Shown here: positions 51,190 through 64,000 of the stretch, piece by piece
Layout: each line of letters starts with the position of its first letter
Numbering within the stretch: position 1 is the first letter of the stretch
Source of the DNA: Pomphorhynchus laevis
Lineage: Eukaryota; Acanthocephala; Palaeacanthocephala; Echinorhynchida; Pomphorhynchidae
Reading direction: 5' to 3'
NCBI GenBank assembly: GCA_012934845.2
Contig: WNNJ02000035.1
Span: 1-64,000 of the forward strand
DNA length: 64,000 nucleotides
Position numbers and translations under genes: made by a program
Notes under the pieces: generated by a model
The model's input: the letters and a program-made list of their open reading frames with translations, nothing else
Database searches by the model: none
What the model was told of the DNA's origin: nothing

Positions 51190-52160
51190 TTCTTTTATAA
51201 TCCCGGGCATCTCAAAGAGGATTTACGATAAAAGATATGAAAACTAAAATAATAGTATGTCCACGTGTTTTACTTTGATAAATATTCACAATAATATGTA
51301 AATTTTTATTTTACTAAATATGTAAATTTTTTAGAATGTCCAAATTTAATGGAACCAAGACAAACAATAGAGATACAGCTCAATGAACGTTTTAATAACA
51401 AATCAAAAACCCCTGTCCCCGTGAAGGATATTTATTTCGTAGATTATGGATACTAGCTTATTTCTTTGACGGTTTTCTTTGGGCAAAATGGCCATACTTC
51501 ATTAATAAATGGATTCGTCAAACAGGAAGGGTATTGGAATAAGATGTTTATCATTATTAGAGTTGCGAGTTCGAAAGCTTGCGCAATTACCACCTTCACT
51601 TTCTTTACAAGAATCATACCTTCAAAGATCGTATATTAAATAATAAAATATTAAACATATAATATTAAATTGCGAATATATAATATTTAATATAATATTT
51701 AATATTAAATTTTTATCAATTTAATATTGAATATTATAATATTAAATATTAAATTGCGTTCTTCATAATCATTTTAATAATTTAAAGATTATTGATGAAG
51801 AATATATTGTAGAACAGCATGTGCATAAATTGTCATCAAATCAGCAATTGAAGATGCAAAATTTACATGCGAAGCGACTGATCAGATGAACGGATTTGTA
51901 ATATAGCCGAAGAAATAATAATTTATAAATCAATCTTTATTCGTTAATTGAGTGTTCTACGTTTTTCTTTTCTATTAGGCATTGGAAACTGATTGTTTTG
52001 ATGGAAAAAAAATGTTTTAAAAATTATGTATAGTTCTAGCTTTGGAATAATTTTATTTCTCACACTCGCATTCTACTTGACATTGTTGAATAATAAGAAA
52101 CAATAAGATTGAACTATTCCCAAGAACAAATTTAGTTAGCCATTTTATTAGATTTCACAG
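51190..52160. other. Segment present only in the right copy of block II
   Basis: Absent between 19175 and 19180 of the left copy. Its first part resembles 18060-18170 (GGGCATCTCAA, CACGTGTTTTACTT). It includes a run of AATATTAAAT-type words at 51640-51765. No gene. Confidence 0.55.
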
Positions 52161-52329
52161 TCATCAAGAAAGAAATCTTAGTGTGTAATGAATTTTACAA
52201 ATTGTACGATTCTTTAAACTCTATAATAAAAAGGATTTTCTTAAATAACTTTATAACCGATAATAACTAAAACGAAAAACAGCTAAGAGCAAAACAGTAC
52301 AAGAAAATTACAAAGCTTTTTGTCCTGCC

Positions 52330-54500
52330 TTCAATCAAATTTCTAAGGCCTCAGTTACAGCAAGATCTGGGCCCTCCAGCCGATACAACACGCCGCTATC
52401 TTACCAAACCATCCGGGGTCTCTCACCCACGAAGAGTCTAATCAAGGCAGAATATGCTCGGTAATCCGGCCATGATGAGCTTATGAAACCTTAGTCTTTG
52501 CTCTAAGGAAAGTCATCTCAAAAAGAAGACTTATTCCGAGATAGCCCAAGTACCCATAGGCGCATTTAGGTTTTCATATTCTACGACAGATACTGAACTC
52601 GTTTTACGGCCAACCTAGCTTTCTTTAGGATACGTTAAAGTCTATCCACATCAGCTTTCGCTGACTAGTTCCCCGTAATGGTGAAACACAGGTATTTTTC
52701 ACGACTTGTAAAGGTGGGATTTGTTGATTTGCAAATACGGAGGATAGATCACGATTTCTACGCGCAATCGCTGTTTTATAGATGGATATGAGTTAATTTC
52801 TTATCGAAAAAGACCTCGGGTCTTTAGGATATAAGACCGGATTTCGTTTTGATAAATAGATTCTTCAACTAATATTGATCCTGGCTACGTCGGATGGTGA
52901 GGCTAAAGGCAATGTGATGGCCACTTCTCTTCTTTGATCATTTGTCAAAAGAACATTTTTCTCCTGGTTCTTGTTTTCTTCTGATTTTCACACGGTTCTT
53001 GTTAATTTCTCCTGTCTAGATATATATTGGCTATGCTGATGCGTTTAAAGTTTGTACAGTGATATAGCTAAACAAGACAGGGCTGAACAAGAATAGTTTA
53101 ACAGGAGGGAAGATTTGAAAGAGCATCTAACTGGGGTAAGAATACCTTGAGATGAAGAGGAGTGAGCTGGGGTTATGTACGGGATAAAGTGGGCATAAAT
53201 GTGCATAGAGAAAAAACGAGTAATGTCCCGAGGGAAACGGATAGACCGTGTTTTCTGATAAACTATATCATCTGCGTATGTACCAGATAGAAAACAATGG
53301 CAGAAGCACCTCCCGAGTTCTACTGAATGATATTCAGTGTAAAAGGCTCTTGACTACTTTGCGTTGTGTTAATTCACTTAAAGTGGATTGCCTACCCTTA
53401 GCAGGATCCCAGAGTGAGAAGGTTACCATTTTCACTCCCTTCCTACTGGAATAAGACACTTGCCCATACGCATTGCCTTCATTTCCCGGGGTTAAAGCCC
53501 ATTGTGATCCATTAGTCCTTGCGAGTTTCTTTAGAGCTAAATACGGTCTTACAACATTCCTCATTTGGAACCCTGTGGCCTCCTGGCCTTCAAGAAAAAA
53601 GGTTGAAAGAAACGTTATTCCACATGTTCCTTTTAAAGTTGACAACAATGGATTAAAATTTACCGTCCAAGATCTGCATCCTAGTATCCATCAAAATCAC
53701 AAAGATCACGATCGCTAATTCTTAACTTACGAGAATTGACCGAAACTACAGCAAATCAAGCTAGTCTGGGTGCCAGTTTACCGATGTGTCTTCTTTAATA
53801 AGCCTTGAATAAAGGGTAATGTCTAGATCACGCCAGGTGTTGTCCTTCACAGTTAAAGCATCGAGTGGAGAAGGCACATTTCCCCTTGTGTACATCCCAA
53901 TGCCTCATGCAACACGAGTATGGGGCCTAGGACAAGTAAAAGCAAAGTGTCTCCATCCACGGCAGTTAAGCAGAACGAAATTGGAAAGGCTAGGCTTTTT
54001 TCTCCATAACGAAACGAGTGTTTTTCGCCTTGGAGTACTTTATGAAGTTTTCAGTATTTTCACCCAGGCATAGGCAGAAAAATTCGAAACTTTAAAGTTA
54101 CTTGAATGGGGTTAAAATCGGTCGAGTCATAGTCAGACAAGTTTTTTGTGAAGTAGTCTAGATATGAGTAAGCCAGATCTGGAGAAGAAAAATAAATTCG
54201 AACTTCCGCTTCGAGGAATTGAATAGAATTAAAAAGAACTCTTCTAAAATTTCGAATCAAACTCTCAAAAAAATGTTTAAGAGGAAGATTTTCTCAAACC
54301 GCTTTTCAACTTTATCACTACCTAGTTAGTTAATTTTTGTACAGGAAGTAGTTTACCCTTCGTGCTAGAAACAGAGATATTTACAAGATCAGTAACCTTT
54401 AATCCTTCTTTGACTGGATCTCCATTGGATGCAAAAACTGTTGGATCCATTGATGCATCGATAGTGTTTCTGCTGTTGCTCATTTATTGTTTAAATTCTC
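52330..54500 (-). mobile_element. LINE of the same family, more complete (right copy of block II)
   Basis: On the minus strand: ORF1 start near 54486, ORF1 knuckle remnant at about 53900-53990 (CFNCEGQHLA), ORF1-side segment 53420-53650 (LKKLARTNGSQWALTPGN), endonuclease at about 53090-53340, then a jump to RT and 3' end at 52330-52950. Most of the RT is absent. Broken by stops and frame changes. Confidence 0.65.
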
Positions 54501-54619
54501 GTTCGAATTATCAGATTAAATATTTAAAAAAATAATTTGTCTTTCTACCACAATTCAATTGTAAAGTTGAGTAGTTAACAACTCAACTTTTATAAAGTTG
54601 GTTATAAATTAATATCTTA

Positions 54620-57600
54620 TAGTAAGCTTCATTGCTTGAGTTAAAACGCTTAATTACATGTACCCATTAGCATTGAATGATGTGGTTCAAAGAATTGGCA
54701 GAAGACGTATAGTAAATAAACAAGTATATTATAATTATCATGTTAGATCCAAGCAAAAAAGTCATGGCAATAATAGGTATAATAAAAATAGAGCTAACAA
54801 TATACAAAAAGATAAATATACATGAATAATTAGAAATATAAAAACAACTTTTAAGAGATAATAAGCAAAAAGATCTTTATGTAAATATAAATTTTTCTAA
54901 AGATATCATTTTTTCAATAAATCAAAAATTAATTAACCACTATAATTATAATATAACGATTTTGATCGGTCAAGTTGTATAATCGAAAGGTATTGTAATA
55001 TAAAATACTATAATCGAACAATATATGTTAACAATAGGAATAAAAAATATACACTGACCGTAATATTCATCAATAAATGTACCATAAATATAGGTAGACT
55101 TATAAACAATTCTAAAAGTAAAGAAATAATGGGATCAGATTTAAGTAAATATATTTCTAAAATAAGGTAAAAGTTTTTACCGCCATTTGGACGAAAAATT
55201 TGTAATTATAATAAAGAATTGAAATTAATATGTACCGATGATATTACAAACATTATAGGAACTGAATGCAATTGCAAACTTCTTAATTTTGAAATATAAT
55301 GAACATTTTTGTATCAATAATCTAGAATTTATTGAAAATGGGGAAATTAAGGAAAATGCTATCAAAAGGGTGTAAATATACATTTAATAACAAAAATTTT
55401 TATTCGTTATATAATGACTAAAATGCTTACTATATCAGGCTGGTCATTAGTAAAAAGTCATTGTAAAATATTTGAAGTTTTTCTAAAGAACTCATTTGTT
55501 CAATTAGTCAAAGATAAATTGAAGAGTATGATAGGTTAAGTTACATCATAGACAGTTTTTGTACTATAAAATACTATAATCATATTATAAATGTTAATAA
55601 TAACAATAAAATTATACACTAACCATAAAATCCATTAATGAATGTAACTTTATGTAAAAGTAAAAATATAATTAGATCGGAAATAAGTAAGTTTATAAAT
55701 AAAAAAAGTGAATTAAGGAAAATGCTATAAGCCAAATGTCAGGAAACGCCTTCATTCACAATGTCACACAGGCAACCGAATCTACCAGTGAGTACTTCGT
55801 TATACTGATAAGGGTTTCCGGGTACTCATTCGTCGTACATGGTGACAAAAAGTCGTAAATAAAAGTTTAGTCTAATAAGCAACACCATTATGTATAAATG
55901 CCATATTTCGAAAGAAATCCTGGACCGTTGTCCACTCAGCACATCTGTGCACTACTATTATATGTTATACATATTCTGTAATAACTTTAAGCCTATCTAA
56001 CAAAAATTAAACAATTTAATATATATACATTATTTCGGTATTAATTCTACAAAAGAATTTTTAGAACACACAAAAGGAATAAATTTTCAGAATATAAATA
56101 CATACGATTTTAGTACGCTTTATACAAATTTTGATTTAGCAGATATTACAGATGCATTAAAAAATGAATTAATCTTATATTCGGAAAAAGATATACATAT
56201 ATATGTTATAATAACTATAATGCATATCTAACGAAAATTAAACCATTAAGTAAATATAAATATATGGATAAAATTGAATTAGTAGAATCCTTAAATATTT
56301 TAATAAATAAAAATTATTAAAAGGAGAGGACAACTATATTTAGACAAATAAAATGTGTTCCAATAAGTGGTAATAGTAGCTTAAATATAATGTTTTGTTA
56401 AAAATATTTATTGATATATAAAAATTGAATTGATATATATAAACAATTATTAACAAAAATCTTAACGATGAAATATTTAGATTTGCAAAAAAAAACATAT
56501 TTTTACATAAGCATACATGCATATTAAATAATATCATATAAAACAATATCATCACATTGATTTTGAAAGCATTGACGTTCTATGCAACAAAAATTAGTTA
56601 GGACGATTGCTTATTCAGGAATTGTTGTGAATATCTAACTTTCCTACAACGAAATGGAAAAAATCTGATTGGTCTTTTAAAATCCACCACACATATACAA
56701 TGATGTAAAATAAATTGCAACTTATATCAAAATTACATAAATTTAAATTGTATTTAATTTGCATGTTTTTCCGCTGTTATCAGATTGAAGAGAACTGCTA
56801 AGTACTGTCGAAATATCAAAATAATACATGTAGTCTTTCATATTCTCGTGAATGGTTTGTAGTCAAAAGTTACATTTGACCCGAAAGCAATTTAAAATGA
56901 TATATCAAGTAACATGTCAAAATAAGTTTTATTTAATAGGGTATATTAAAATCAAATAAATGGTATCAAAATCATTTAAATAATTTAAAAGATCCATATT
57001 TTAAACTAGGCTACCATAAAAATAAAACAGAGAACAGTGAAATGTATAAATTAACACAATAATATTAAAAATATATTTAGCTCTTGAGAGAAACTTATGA
57101 ATAGAACAATCAATTTATAATACAATATTTTTATTGGTTTCATAAGATTTACGTGCATATCTTGCGCGAGTTGATCGATATCGTGAAAATTTCACTATTT
57201 GGTATTTACATTCAAATCTAATGATTTAAATGTAAATCCAACATATGAACGTAGTGAGTGAAGTTTTGAAACAATTATTACAAGTCACTGTTCTATTATG
57301 GATAAAAAGGGTATAAAGGTTGAATCAGATAATAAAACTATACCTATATTATATTGGAATCAAAATTACATAAAAATCCAATAAAACAGAGGTTCATGTG
57401 TAATGCGTTTAAATGTACATTAAAACCACTTTATGTCTATATGAATAAAATACTTAAAGTAATAAAAGCACACTTCAAAAAATATCGCAAGGTAATCGAA
57501 ATGTATACTGGTATAAAACACTATTTTAGTATTTATTCTACAAAAGAATTTTTAGAACACACAAAAGGAATAAATTTTCAGAATATAAATACGTACGATT

Positions 57601-58440
57601 TTAGTACGCTTTATACAAATCTAGATTTAGCAAATATTAAAGAAGTGTTAGTAAAATTAATTAATCTTATATTCGGAAAAAGATATACATATATATGTTA
57701 TAAAAATTAAAAACCATATCTAACAAAAATTAAACCATCAAGTAAATATAAATATATGGATCAAATTTAATTCATAGAATCCTTAAATATTATGATAAAT
57801 CAAAATTATTTAAAAGTAGGGACATCTACATTTAGACAAGTAAAAAGTGTTCCAATGAGTAATATAAGTAACCCAATTATAGCTGACTTGCTTTTAGGCT
57901 TTATATAATATAAATTTGTTCATAACTGTGTAAAAACTAAATCTAAACTATCAAAATATATGAAATATATGTTTCGATATACTGATGATATATGTGTATT
58001 TAATTCTAATAATTTTTATTCAATTAGTGAACAAATTTATCCAGAAAGCCTTATTCTTAACAAAACCAATATTAATGATAAAGAACGTGTATATCTTTAT
58101 ATGAACATTAAATTAACATAAACTAAAACTACTATTAATTAGTACCGTAAATATGACATATTTTAATCTCGTATAAAATTTAATATAATTCATTAAATAA
58201 TAAAATTTTGCAACAATATGTAATGATATTGGCTTTCTTTAAAATAATTTGAATAATTTAATATATACATATTTTTAACTAGGTTACTATAAAAAAAACA
58301 TCAAGCAGAAAATAGAAAATCAACACAATAATATAAAGAATAAATTATTACTATTAAATTGCAATTATTTATGGATAGATAACAAATAACATACTTGGTA
58401 TTAGAGTAAGATACTAGATAGTTTTATCAGATGAAATACA
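54620..58440 (+). mobile_element. Penelope-like retroelement region (right block copy)
   Basis: Duplicate of 20200-24060, about 98-99% identical, with the same nested satellite unit (55735-55965). RT signatures at 57354-57710 (NTYDFSTLYTNLDLANIKEV) and the FRYTDDICVFN box near 57975. Decayed in the same way. Confidence 0.75.
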
Positions 58441-58774
58441 TCATTAGCATGTATTTGGCCCCGCTGCTATGTTGGGTAGAGGAGTTAGAGGCCGAAACAT
58501 GATAGAATAGCAGTTCCTCCTGATGACCTCTAATTCTTATTCTGATACAACGTCAGTTATTTATTAGTCAATTCATAAAAATGACGTTTATTTTAAATTT
58601 CATTTTTTTAACTTGATTTAAATTATAGAAAATCTAAAAACAATTATTAATTTTATTATTTAATTATTAAATTTTAATTTAGCATTATTATGTTTTGTTT
58701 ATTTTATAATTATATAAAATACGTACACTCAGTTAGCTGATTTGATTAGTTGCATATATTTATTAATTATTAGA

Positions 58775-59180
58775 TTAATAATTTTAAGGCGATCCGTAGA
58801 TATTCTTAGAACGTGTCATAGCAATATCATCTGACTTTCTTCGATGTGGAGAAGCAACGACTTTACTTCGAGTCTATCCTGGATGACCGAATTCCCTAGC
58901 CTTCTCTCTAAGACTAAGACCTGCCACGCAGCGAAGGAATTTCAATTCGGTCGCCTGTATCTAAGATATCCCTTTTGTAATAACCCAACGTTCATGACCA
59001 TATATTAGCATATGATGAAGATTGCGTTGTAAACCGAAAGTTTTGCCTAAAGATTAAACTCCCGATTCACCACGACATACCTGCAGAAAGAACGCATCGC
59101 TGCGCTAGCTGCGCAAATACACTTCCTAATCTCATTGATGTACCTGCCTTCTTTCGAGAACAATAGCGCTAGAACATAAG
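58775..59180 (-). mobile_element. Second LINE family, short fragment (right block copy)
   Basis: Near-identical to 24380-24800 in the duplicated block. Confidence 0.5.
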
Positions 59181-59904
59181 TCAGATGATCCTATGTATAT
59201 TTCAAAAGTCATAGCGATATTAGAAAAATGTACTTATAAATATTAAAAGTATATAAAAATATAAGTATATATTTGAACAATTAGAAATATTAAATCAACT
59301 TTTATGACATAATTAGCTGAAAGATCTTTATGTAAATATAGGGAAGTGTTTCCTAAGATATCATTTGTTCAATGAATCAAAAATTAATTAATAATAAGTT
59401 AAGTTGTATTCTGTCAAGTACAAGTTACTATACAAGTTATTACACATGATTTTTATTTTATTCAATATAAAAATGATATAAATTTATAAAATAAATATGT
59501 TATTTCCAGTAATTCGTATTTTTGTTAAAACGTGACAGTTTAGTTTCTTATTTAAATCCGCATTTCATTTTTTGTTCAAAGCATTTTGAACTTATTTTAT
59601 TAAATATTATATTTTAACGTTACAATAGTTCAAATATAAAGGAATGCTCCAAATTTTAGTAAAAAAAAACAAGATAGCAAATTACATGTATTGTGTTTGA
59701 ATTATATAATATACAAAATTAGATAATGCTTTAATCGCTGTACATTCAACTATTTTAAAAATACGAAACATTCTTGTGCTTTATACATTTTTATAACACT
59801 TTAGGCTTTGGTTACTTGCGAATTATTGTATTTTCCGTAATTATAGTATTTAATGAACGTGTAGAACACGACACAATACAATTTAAGTGCTTATTTGCAA
59901 ACAC

Positions 59905-61265
59905 GGAGTGTCAATTTAGAGTCCCCTAACGCAAAATAATAACTGTTTAATTTTTTCAATATTTTAACCCATGTTTATGCAGAGACTATTTGTAGCCCAT
60001 GCAATTGAGAGGTACGATGTATGTAACTACCTCTGCTTTACAAAAATCTATGAACACATGAGAATCTGTGATTCTCATGTAATCTTAAGATTCTCTGTTT
60101 CTGTGTTTTATTTTATTCATAAGAATAAAATAAACGTCTGATAAAAAATTTAATAAATTTAAGGTTAAAACGATTACTTACGACGATAAAATGATCATTC
60201 TTTTTTAATGAATGGGTGTAGTTTAATGCTAAATATCTAAGACGATAACTAAACATTAGACTATACACATGCATTAGCAAATACCCAAGCATTAAATTAT
60301 TGTTAAGTATTTAAGTTGATGAAATTTGAAGAGTTTAAAGCGCGAATTGAGAACATTTCTCTTTGTTATTGGTATTTATCAATGTTAATTTCTCTCGAAT
60401 CATATATTCAGCAGACATTTGAGTTTGTTTCCATGCTTTATGAGAACATGTTTGATAATGTTTTATCTGTATTCATTCAACTACAACAACAAAACGAAAC
60501 CTTGTTTCTAACGCATTATACATCATTTTTTTAATCACTAGGAAATATGCACACTCCCTTCCCACCAGAAAAAGACATTTGCCAACCGGCATTGTCTTTA
60601 TTTCCCGGCGCTTTAGCCCATTGCGATCCATTAGTCCTTGCAAGTTTCTTTAGAGCTAAAGGTGGTCTTACAGCAGTCGTCTTTTGGAGCCCTGTGGCCT
60701 CCTGGCATTAAAGAAAACTAGTCATTGTTTAATCACTTTTAAATTACTAGGAAATATGCACAGTGCAAAGTATTACATCCAGTGCAAGTTATCGACACAA
60801 TACAGTGTTAAATTAAAGTGTTTCTACATTCGTTTTTTATTCTTCTAATGCAAAACCCCTCCCCTTGTGCGATTTCTTTGCAAAACTAAACCTGTAGTAA
60901 AGTGAAGACTTTTTTAGATTATGCAATAGGAAGAGGTGAAATTTTTGTAACGTAAATTTTTGTAACGTAAATTTTTGTAACGTATTTTGCTTCACAATAT
61001 TTTATTTCTACCTGAGTCAAAGCCCTTAAAAGTGGTCTTAAATAGAGAGCATATATTCACATACAGTCTCAAGTTCGTTTTTCTTTATGCGTTTGAAGTC
61101 TTCTAACGCAAAACCCTCTATAATTGCAATTCTTTGCAATATTAAACCTGTGGTAAAGTACAGACTGTTTGCAGCTTATGCAATAATGTGAGGTACAATA
61201 TTTGTAACTTACTTTGCTTTACAAAATTCTATTTTCACATGAGTCAGATGCCCTGATTTGTACTT
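59905..61265 (+). repeat. Three diverged tandem units upstream of the right gene copy
   Basis: Counterpart of 25530-26880; the 15-bp unit AATTTTTGTAACGTA occurs in extra copies here, at about 60945-60985. Confidence 0.55.
60316..60534 (+). CDS. Unrecognised 72-codon ORF (right copy); left copy at 25931-26145 carries a stop
   Basis: ATG ATG start, with KFEEFKARIENISLCYWYL then SLESYIQQTFEFVSMLYEN. The aligned segment at 25931 is almost identical but has TAA where this copy reads CAA, near codon 57. It ends next to a 165-bp fragment related to LINE ORF1 (60545-60710). Either a captured exon or a mobile-element remnant; no family recognised. Confidence 0.2.
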   Translation: MMKFEEFKARIENISLCYWYLSMLISLESYIQQTFEFVSMLYENMFDNVLSVFIQLQQQNETLFLTHYTSFF

Positions 61266-62123
61266 CTATATATAGACTATACATTCAAATATTATTCTAA
61301 TTTTATTCAGTGAACCGTCTACAGATTCAACTCGTAAGTAAATTTTAATGTAATGTTTTACACTTTTGTGACAAGAAAATATTTCACATTGAGTCTGCTT
61401 CGTTATTCTACTTCATAGATAATGTAATTTACAATTTGGATATTTAGTTTTTGAAGTAAATATCAAATTTTTATACTAATATTAAATTTATCATATTTTA
61501 ATTTTTTATATCAAATTATAATACTAAAATTAAATTTATTATTTTTTTAATTTTGTTTATTCTAATTTTGTAAAATATAATTTTTTAATATTTTTTATAA
61601 ATACCAAAAAATTTATTACATATTAAAATTAAAAATTAAAAATTAAATTTATGATATTTTTTTTTATTTTAATTTTGTAAAATATAATTTTTTAATATTT
61701 TTTTAAAACCCAAATTTTATTCTTATGTAAACAATTGTGATTTTTTAAATTTATTACATATTCGAAGACTAGTTTCATTTAAATAACTTGAACCTGCAAG
61801 AGAAAATTTGATTAACCCGGTTTAGGAAACATACTGTCTGTTGAATCTTTCAGTTTTAGCTTCTACTTTTTATATTCTTATCTGTGTATTCCTGTAGTTA
61901 AAATGCTATTTGAATGAACGAATAATCTTTAATGTACTTGTATTCATTAATATGATTTCATTAAACTAATTAAAATAAATTAATCTAATTTGAATGGCTT
62001 GTAATTTATAATTTAAATTTTTATATCGTTTATGCTAAGAAAAGTGGAAATGGTGTAATATGATTTTATTATTCCATCTATTAATACGATCACATAAAAT
62101 TTACTTTCTGTCGTTTAGAAATC

Positions 62124-64000
62124 ATGATGTTCCTTTTGACTCTACTTTTAATAATTCCGAATTTGACAATTTCTCTCTTTAATTTAAACCACGGTATTGG
62201 TTCAGTCAATAATGGCCGATTTATCATCACAAACGAAAGCGAAATTCAAACAATGTAAGTACAATGCTGGGTGAATATACATAGCTTTACAATTTATTAT
62301 GAATTTATCACATAATTGTATTCTGATTTACAGGTAATATCTAATATTTAAAAAATTTTTATATTTTAATTTTATTAGTTTACTTAATATTATATTAAAT
62401 TTTACAGTTTATTTGTTAGAGATTTTTTGTTAGAGATACTTCGCTTGGCGCAACAGAACAAAATTGACGTCTTTGCTCTTTTGCGCCACGCGAAGTATGC
62501 AGTTGACAGCTTTGCAAATACTTAAATTGTAAAAATATATTTTGTAACATTTACTCCTGATGATGATATAGTAGGCTATTGAAAATTTGATTAAATAAAT
62601 ATTATCTTCACTCTCTCCAATAATAAATAATTTTATTTTTTTATTCATATGTTGTTTGATGCAATAGTTCATCATTATTTTTGTAAACAGCTTGTATTAT
62701 ACAACATTTTCTTTCGCTCTAAGTTATTTTTTAATTTTAATATTCGCTTCTGAATTCATCCTTAATTTAATCTAATTAGAATTTCTGATTAGCGATGAAG
62801 TTAAGAACCTAACAACTTCTACGGAAGAAAATGATGAACTTACAGTTGCTGAAACAGAGAGCAATCTGAACGCTAATCTAGAACTGAAAGGATCAATTAA
62901 TCCATTTGAACCACCTTTAGTGTAGGTTACACTTTAATATACATTTTACTCATTATTTTTTAGTGTAAGAGATACAATTCAAATACCAGACGTACATTTT
63001 CTTTTTAAAAGATGGTTAGTTATTATATTTTATTAAGTGCCATATAATTAAAAGATTATTTTAAAGAAAATTTGATGTTTTAGTTAGCTTTGTTGCAAAT
63101 CGTGTTCTTGGATATACTGTTTATATCTTGGATATATAGTATATAGTATATATACTATATACTATATAGTATACTATATTGTATACTATATACTATATCG
63201 TATATAGTTCTTGGATATATTTGTTCAATTATTGTCAGATTACCAGTTTATCTTAATGTTCGATTTTTGATTGTGTAGTTAGCTTTTCAATGAAAATGTG
63301 GCTACATAAAAAATAAAATCGACAATGTTTGAATATGATTGGTATATTTTTTCTTATTTATTTTTTAGAATTAAAAGTCCCATCAATATTTTGTAATATC
63401 TTAACAAAAATTAAATACGCTAAATTAAATATTTAGCGCAGTAAAATAGTAAAAAATGTTTTATAAAATATTACCTTATTTTAACAAAATATCAAAATTG
63501 ACAAAGCGATCAATGCGTAAAAAACCAAAACAACGCATTTACAATTTTAAAAGTGTAGTATTTTATATCGTGTTTAGTTATAATAAGTGTTAGTTATAAC
63601 AATTTTATCAGGCCAAACATTGCGGTTAAAAAACTTGTTACACATTTAAAAATTGAACATCACATCATTTTTGAAATAGGATAATTTCATAACTTCTTTA
63701 ATATTTGAATATAATTATTTCTGCGATAATTTTTATAATTGACTTTTAATTGTATTTATTTGAGTAAAAAGGAAATATATAATTAACTGCGTTACTGACA
63801 AGCGTTTATTTCGTCACACATACATTTGAGCAAAGATATAGTTTGGACGAAATAACCGTCATGTATTTTTATATTTTATTAAAGTATCTCTCGATTTAAT
63901 GTCTTACTATTGTTTCTAAAAATATATGCAATTTATTGCACAACATCTCAAAAATTAAAATCCAGTTTTCAATATTTATTTGATTATTCGCAATCTTTAG
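62124..64000 (+). CDS. Right copy: 5' exons of the signal-peptide microexon gene, cut by the window end
   Basis: Exons 62124-62254, 62793-62921 and 62964-63014, matching 27556-28944 in length, phase and splice sites. The signal peptide MMFLLTLLLIIPNLTI is unchanged, then the sequence diverges. By eye the three exons carry about 25 replacement and 3 silent nucleotide changes over about 103 codons, with no stop or frame change. Intron 1 is about 500 bp shorter and intron 3 at least 900 bp shorter than in the central copy. The exon matching 31013-31087 should lie about 170 bp beyond the window end, because the last bases align to 30842. Apparently intact so far. Confidence 0.65.
62436..62510. 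repeat. Small GC-richer inverted repeat in intron 1 of the right copy
   Basis: ATACTTCGCTTGGCGCAA pairs with TTGCGCCACGCGAAGTAT across about 27 bases. Absent from the aligned intron of the central copy, so inserted after the copies separated, or lost there. Confidence 0.6.
63115..63220. repeat. Palindromic TATAGTATA-rich simple sequence
   Basis: Run of overlapping TATATAGTATA words, self-complementary over about 80 bases; expanded relative to the central copy (29040-29060). Confidence 0.7.

Larger units (their letters stand above)
50240..64000 (+). repeat. Duplicated block II, right copy
   Basis: Second copy of about 18420-30842, running off the window end. Introns 1 and 3 of the microexon gene are shorter here, by about 0.5 kb and at least 0.9 kb. 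Confidence 0.85.

Noticed and set aside
53334-53718. Overlapping ORFs of 81-104 codons on both strands
   Set aside because: The minus-strand frame matches the LINE ORF1-side segment; the plus-strand frame is its shadow.
1-64000. CRISPR array, tRNA or rRNA genes, bacterial operons
   Set aside because: The tandem repeats are long satellites or simple A+T repeats, no cloverleaf or rRNA sequence was recognised, and the split genes and LINEs are eukaryotic.

Overview
The window is A+T-rich (roughly three quarters by eye), repeat-dense eukaryotic DNA with introns. Jockey-superfamily LINEs with a CCHC-knuckle ORF1, Penelope-like retroelements and foldback-like satellites point to an arthropod. The style of the host genes suggests a sap-feeding hemipteran (aphid, phylloxera or scale insect). 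That placement is inference, because no conserved housekeeping gene is present to fix it.

The main content is a family of split genes built from many very small exons. In the best-supported gene a 131-bp first exon encodes a signal peptide (27556-27686). It is followed by exons of 42-129 bp that nearly all enter and leave in phase 2 (the codon is cut after its second base), so each length is a multiple of three. The exons are at 28723-28851, 28894-28944, 31013-31087 and 32486-32551, then 34145-34213, 35044-35109, 36009-36050, 36344-36391, 36556-36621 and 38202-38261, with a terminal exon at 38384-38567. They can be read as one gene of about 328 codons, or as a 178-codon gene ending at 32866 plus a separate downstream gene. 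Signal peptide, serial phase-2 microexons, fast protein change and local duplication match what is known of the aphid 'bicycle' effector family. The CYC motifs that name that family are not seen here, so the assignment is a hypothesis.

Two blocks occur twice in the same order and orientation, about 34 kb apart. Block I (1-5845 and 33979-39043) carries the 3' exon series. Block II (about 18.4-31 kb and about 50.2-64 kb) carries LINE and Penelope debris followed by the signal-peptide exon and next exons. The window therefore holds the 3' end of a left copy, a complete central copy, and the 5' end of a right copy cut by the window edge. Exons 1-3 sit in an island about 10% diverged between copies, while both flanks are about 97-99% identical. 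Most exon differences are replacements.

The stretches between the blocks differ. At 5.85-18 kb there is a 421-bp tandem duplication, a 360-bp repeat array with an inverted copy, a head-to-head pair of decayed LINEs and three unrecognised ORFs. At 39.0-50 kb there is a foldback-like element with a second, unrelated 360-bp-period array, candidate exons of further phase-2 genes, and two minus-strand ORFs. No rRNA, tRNA or CRISPR array was recognised.
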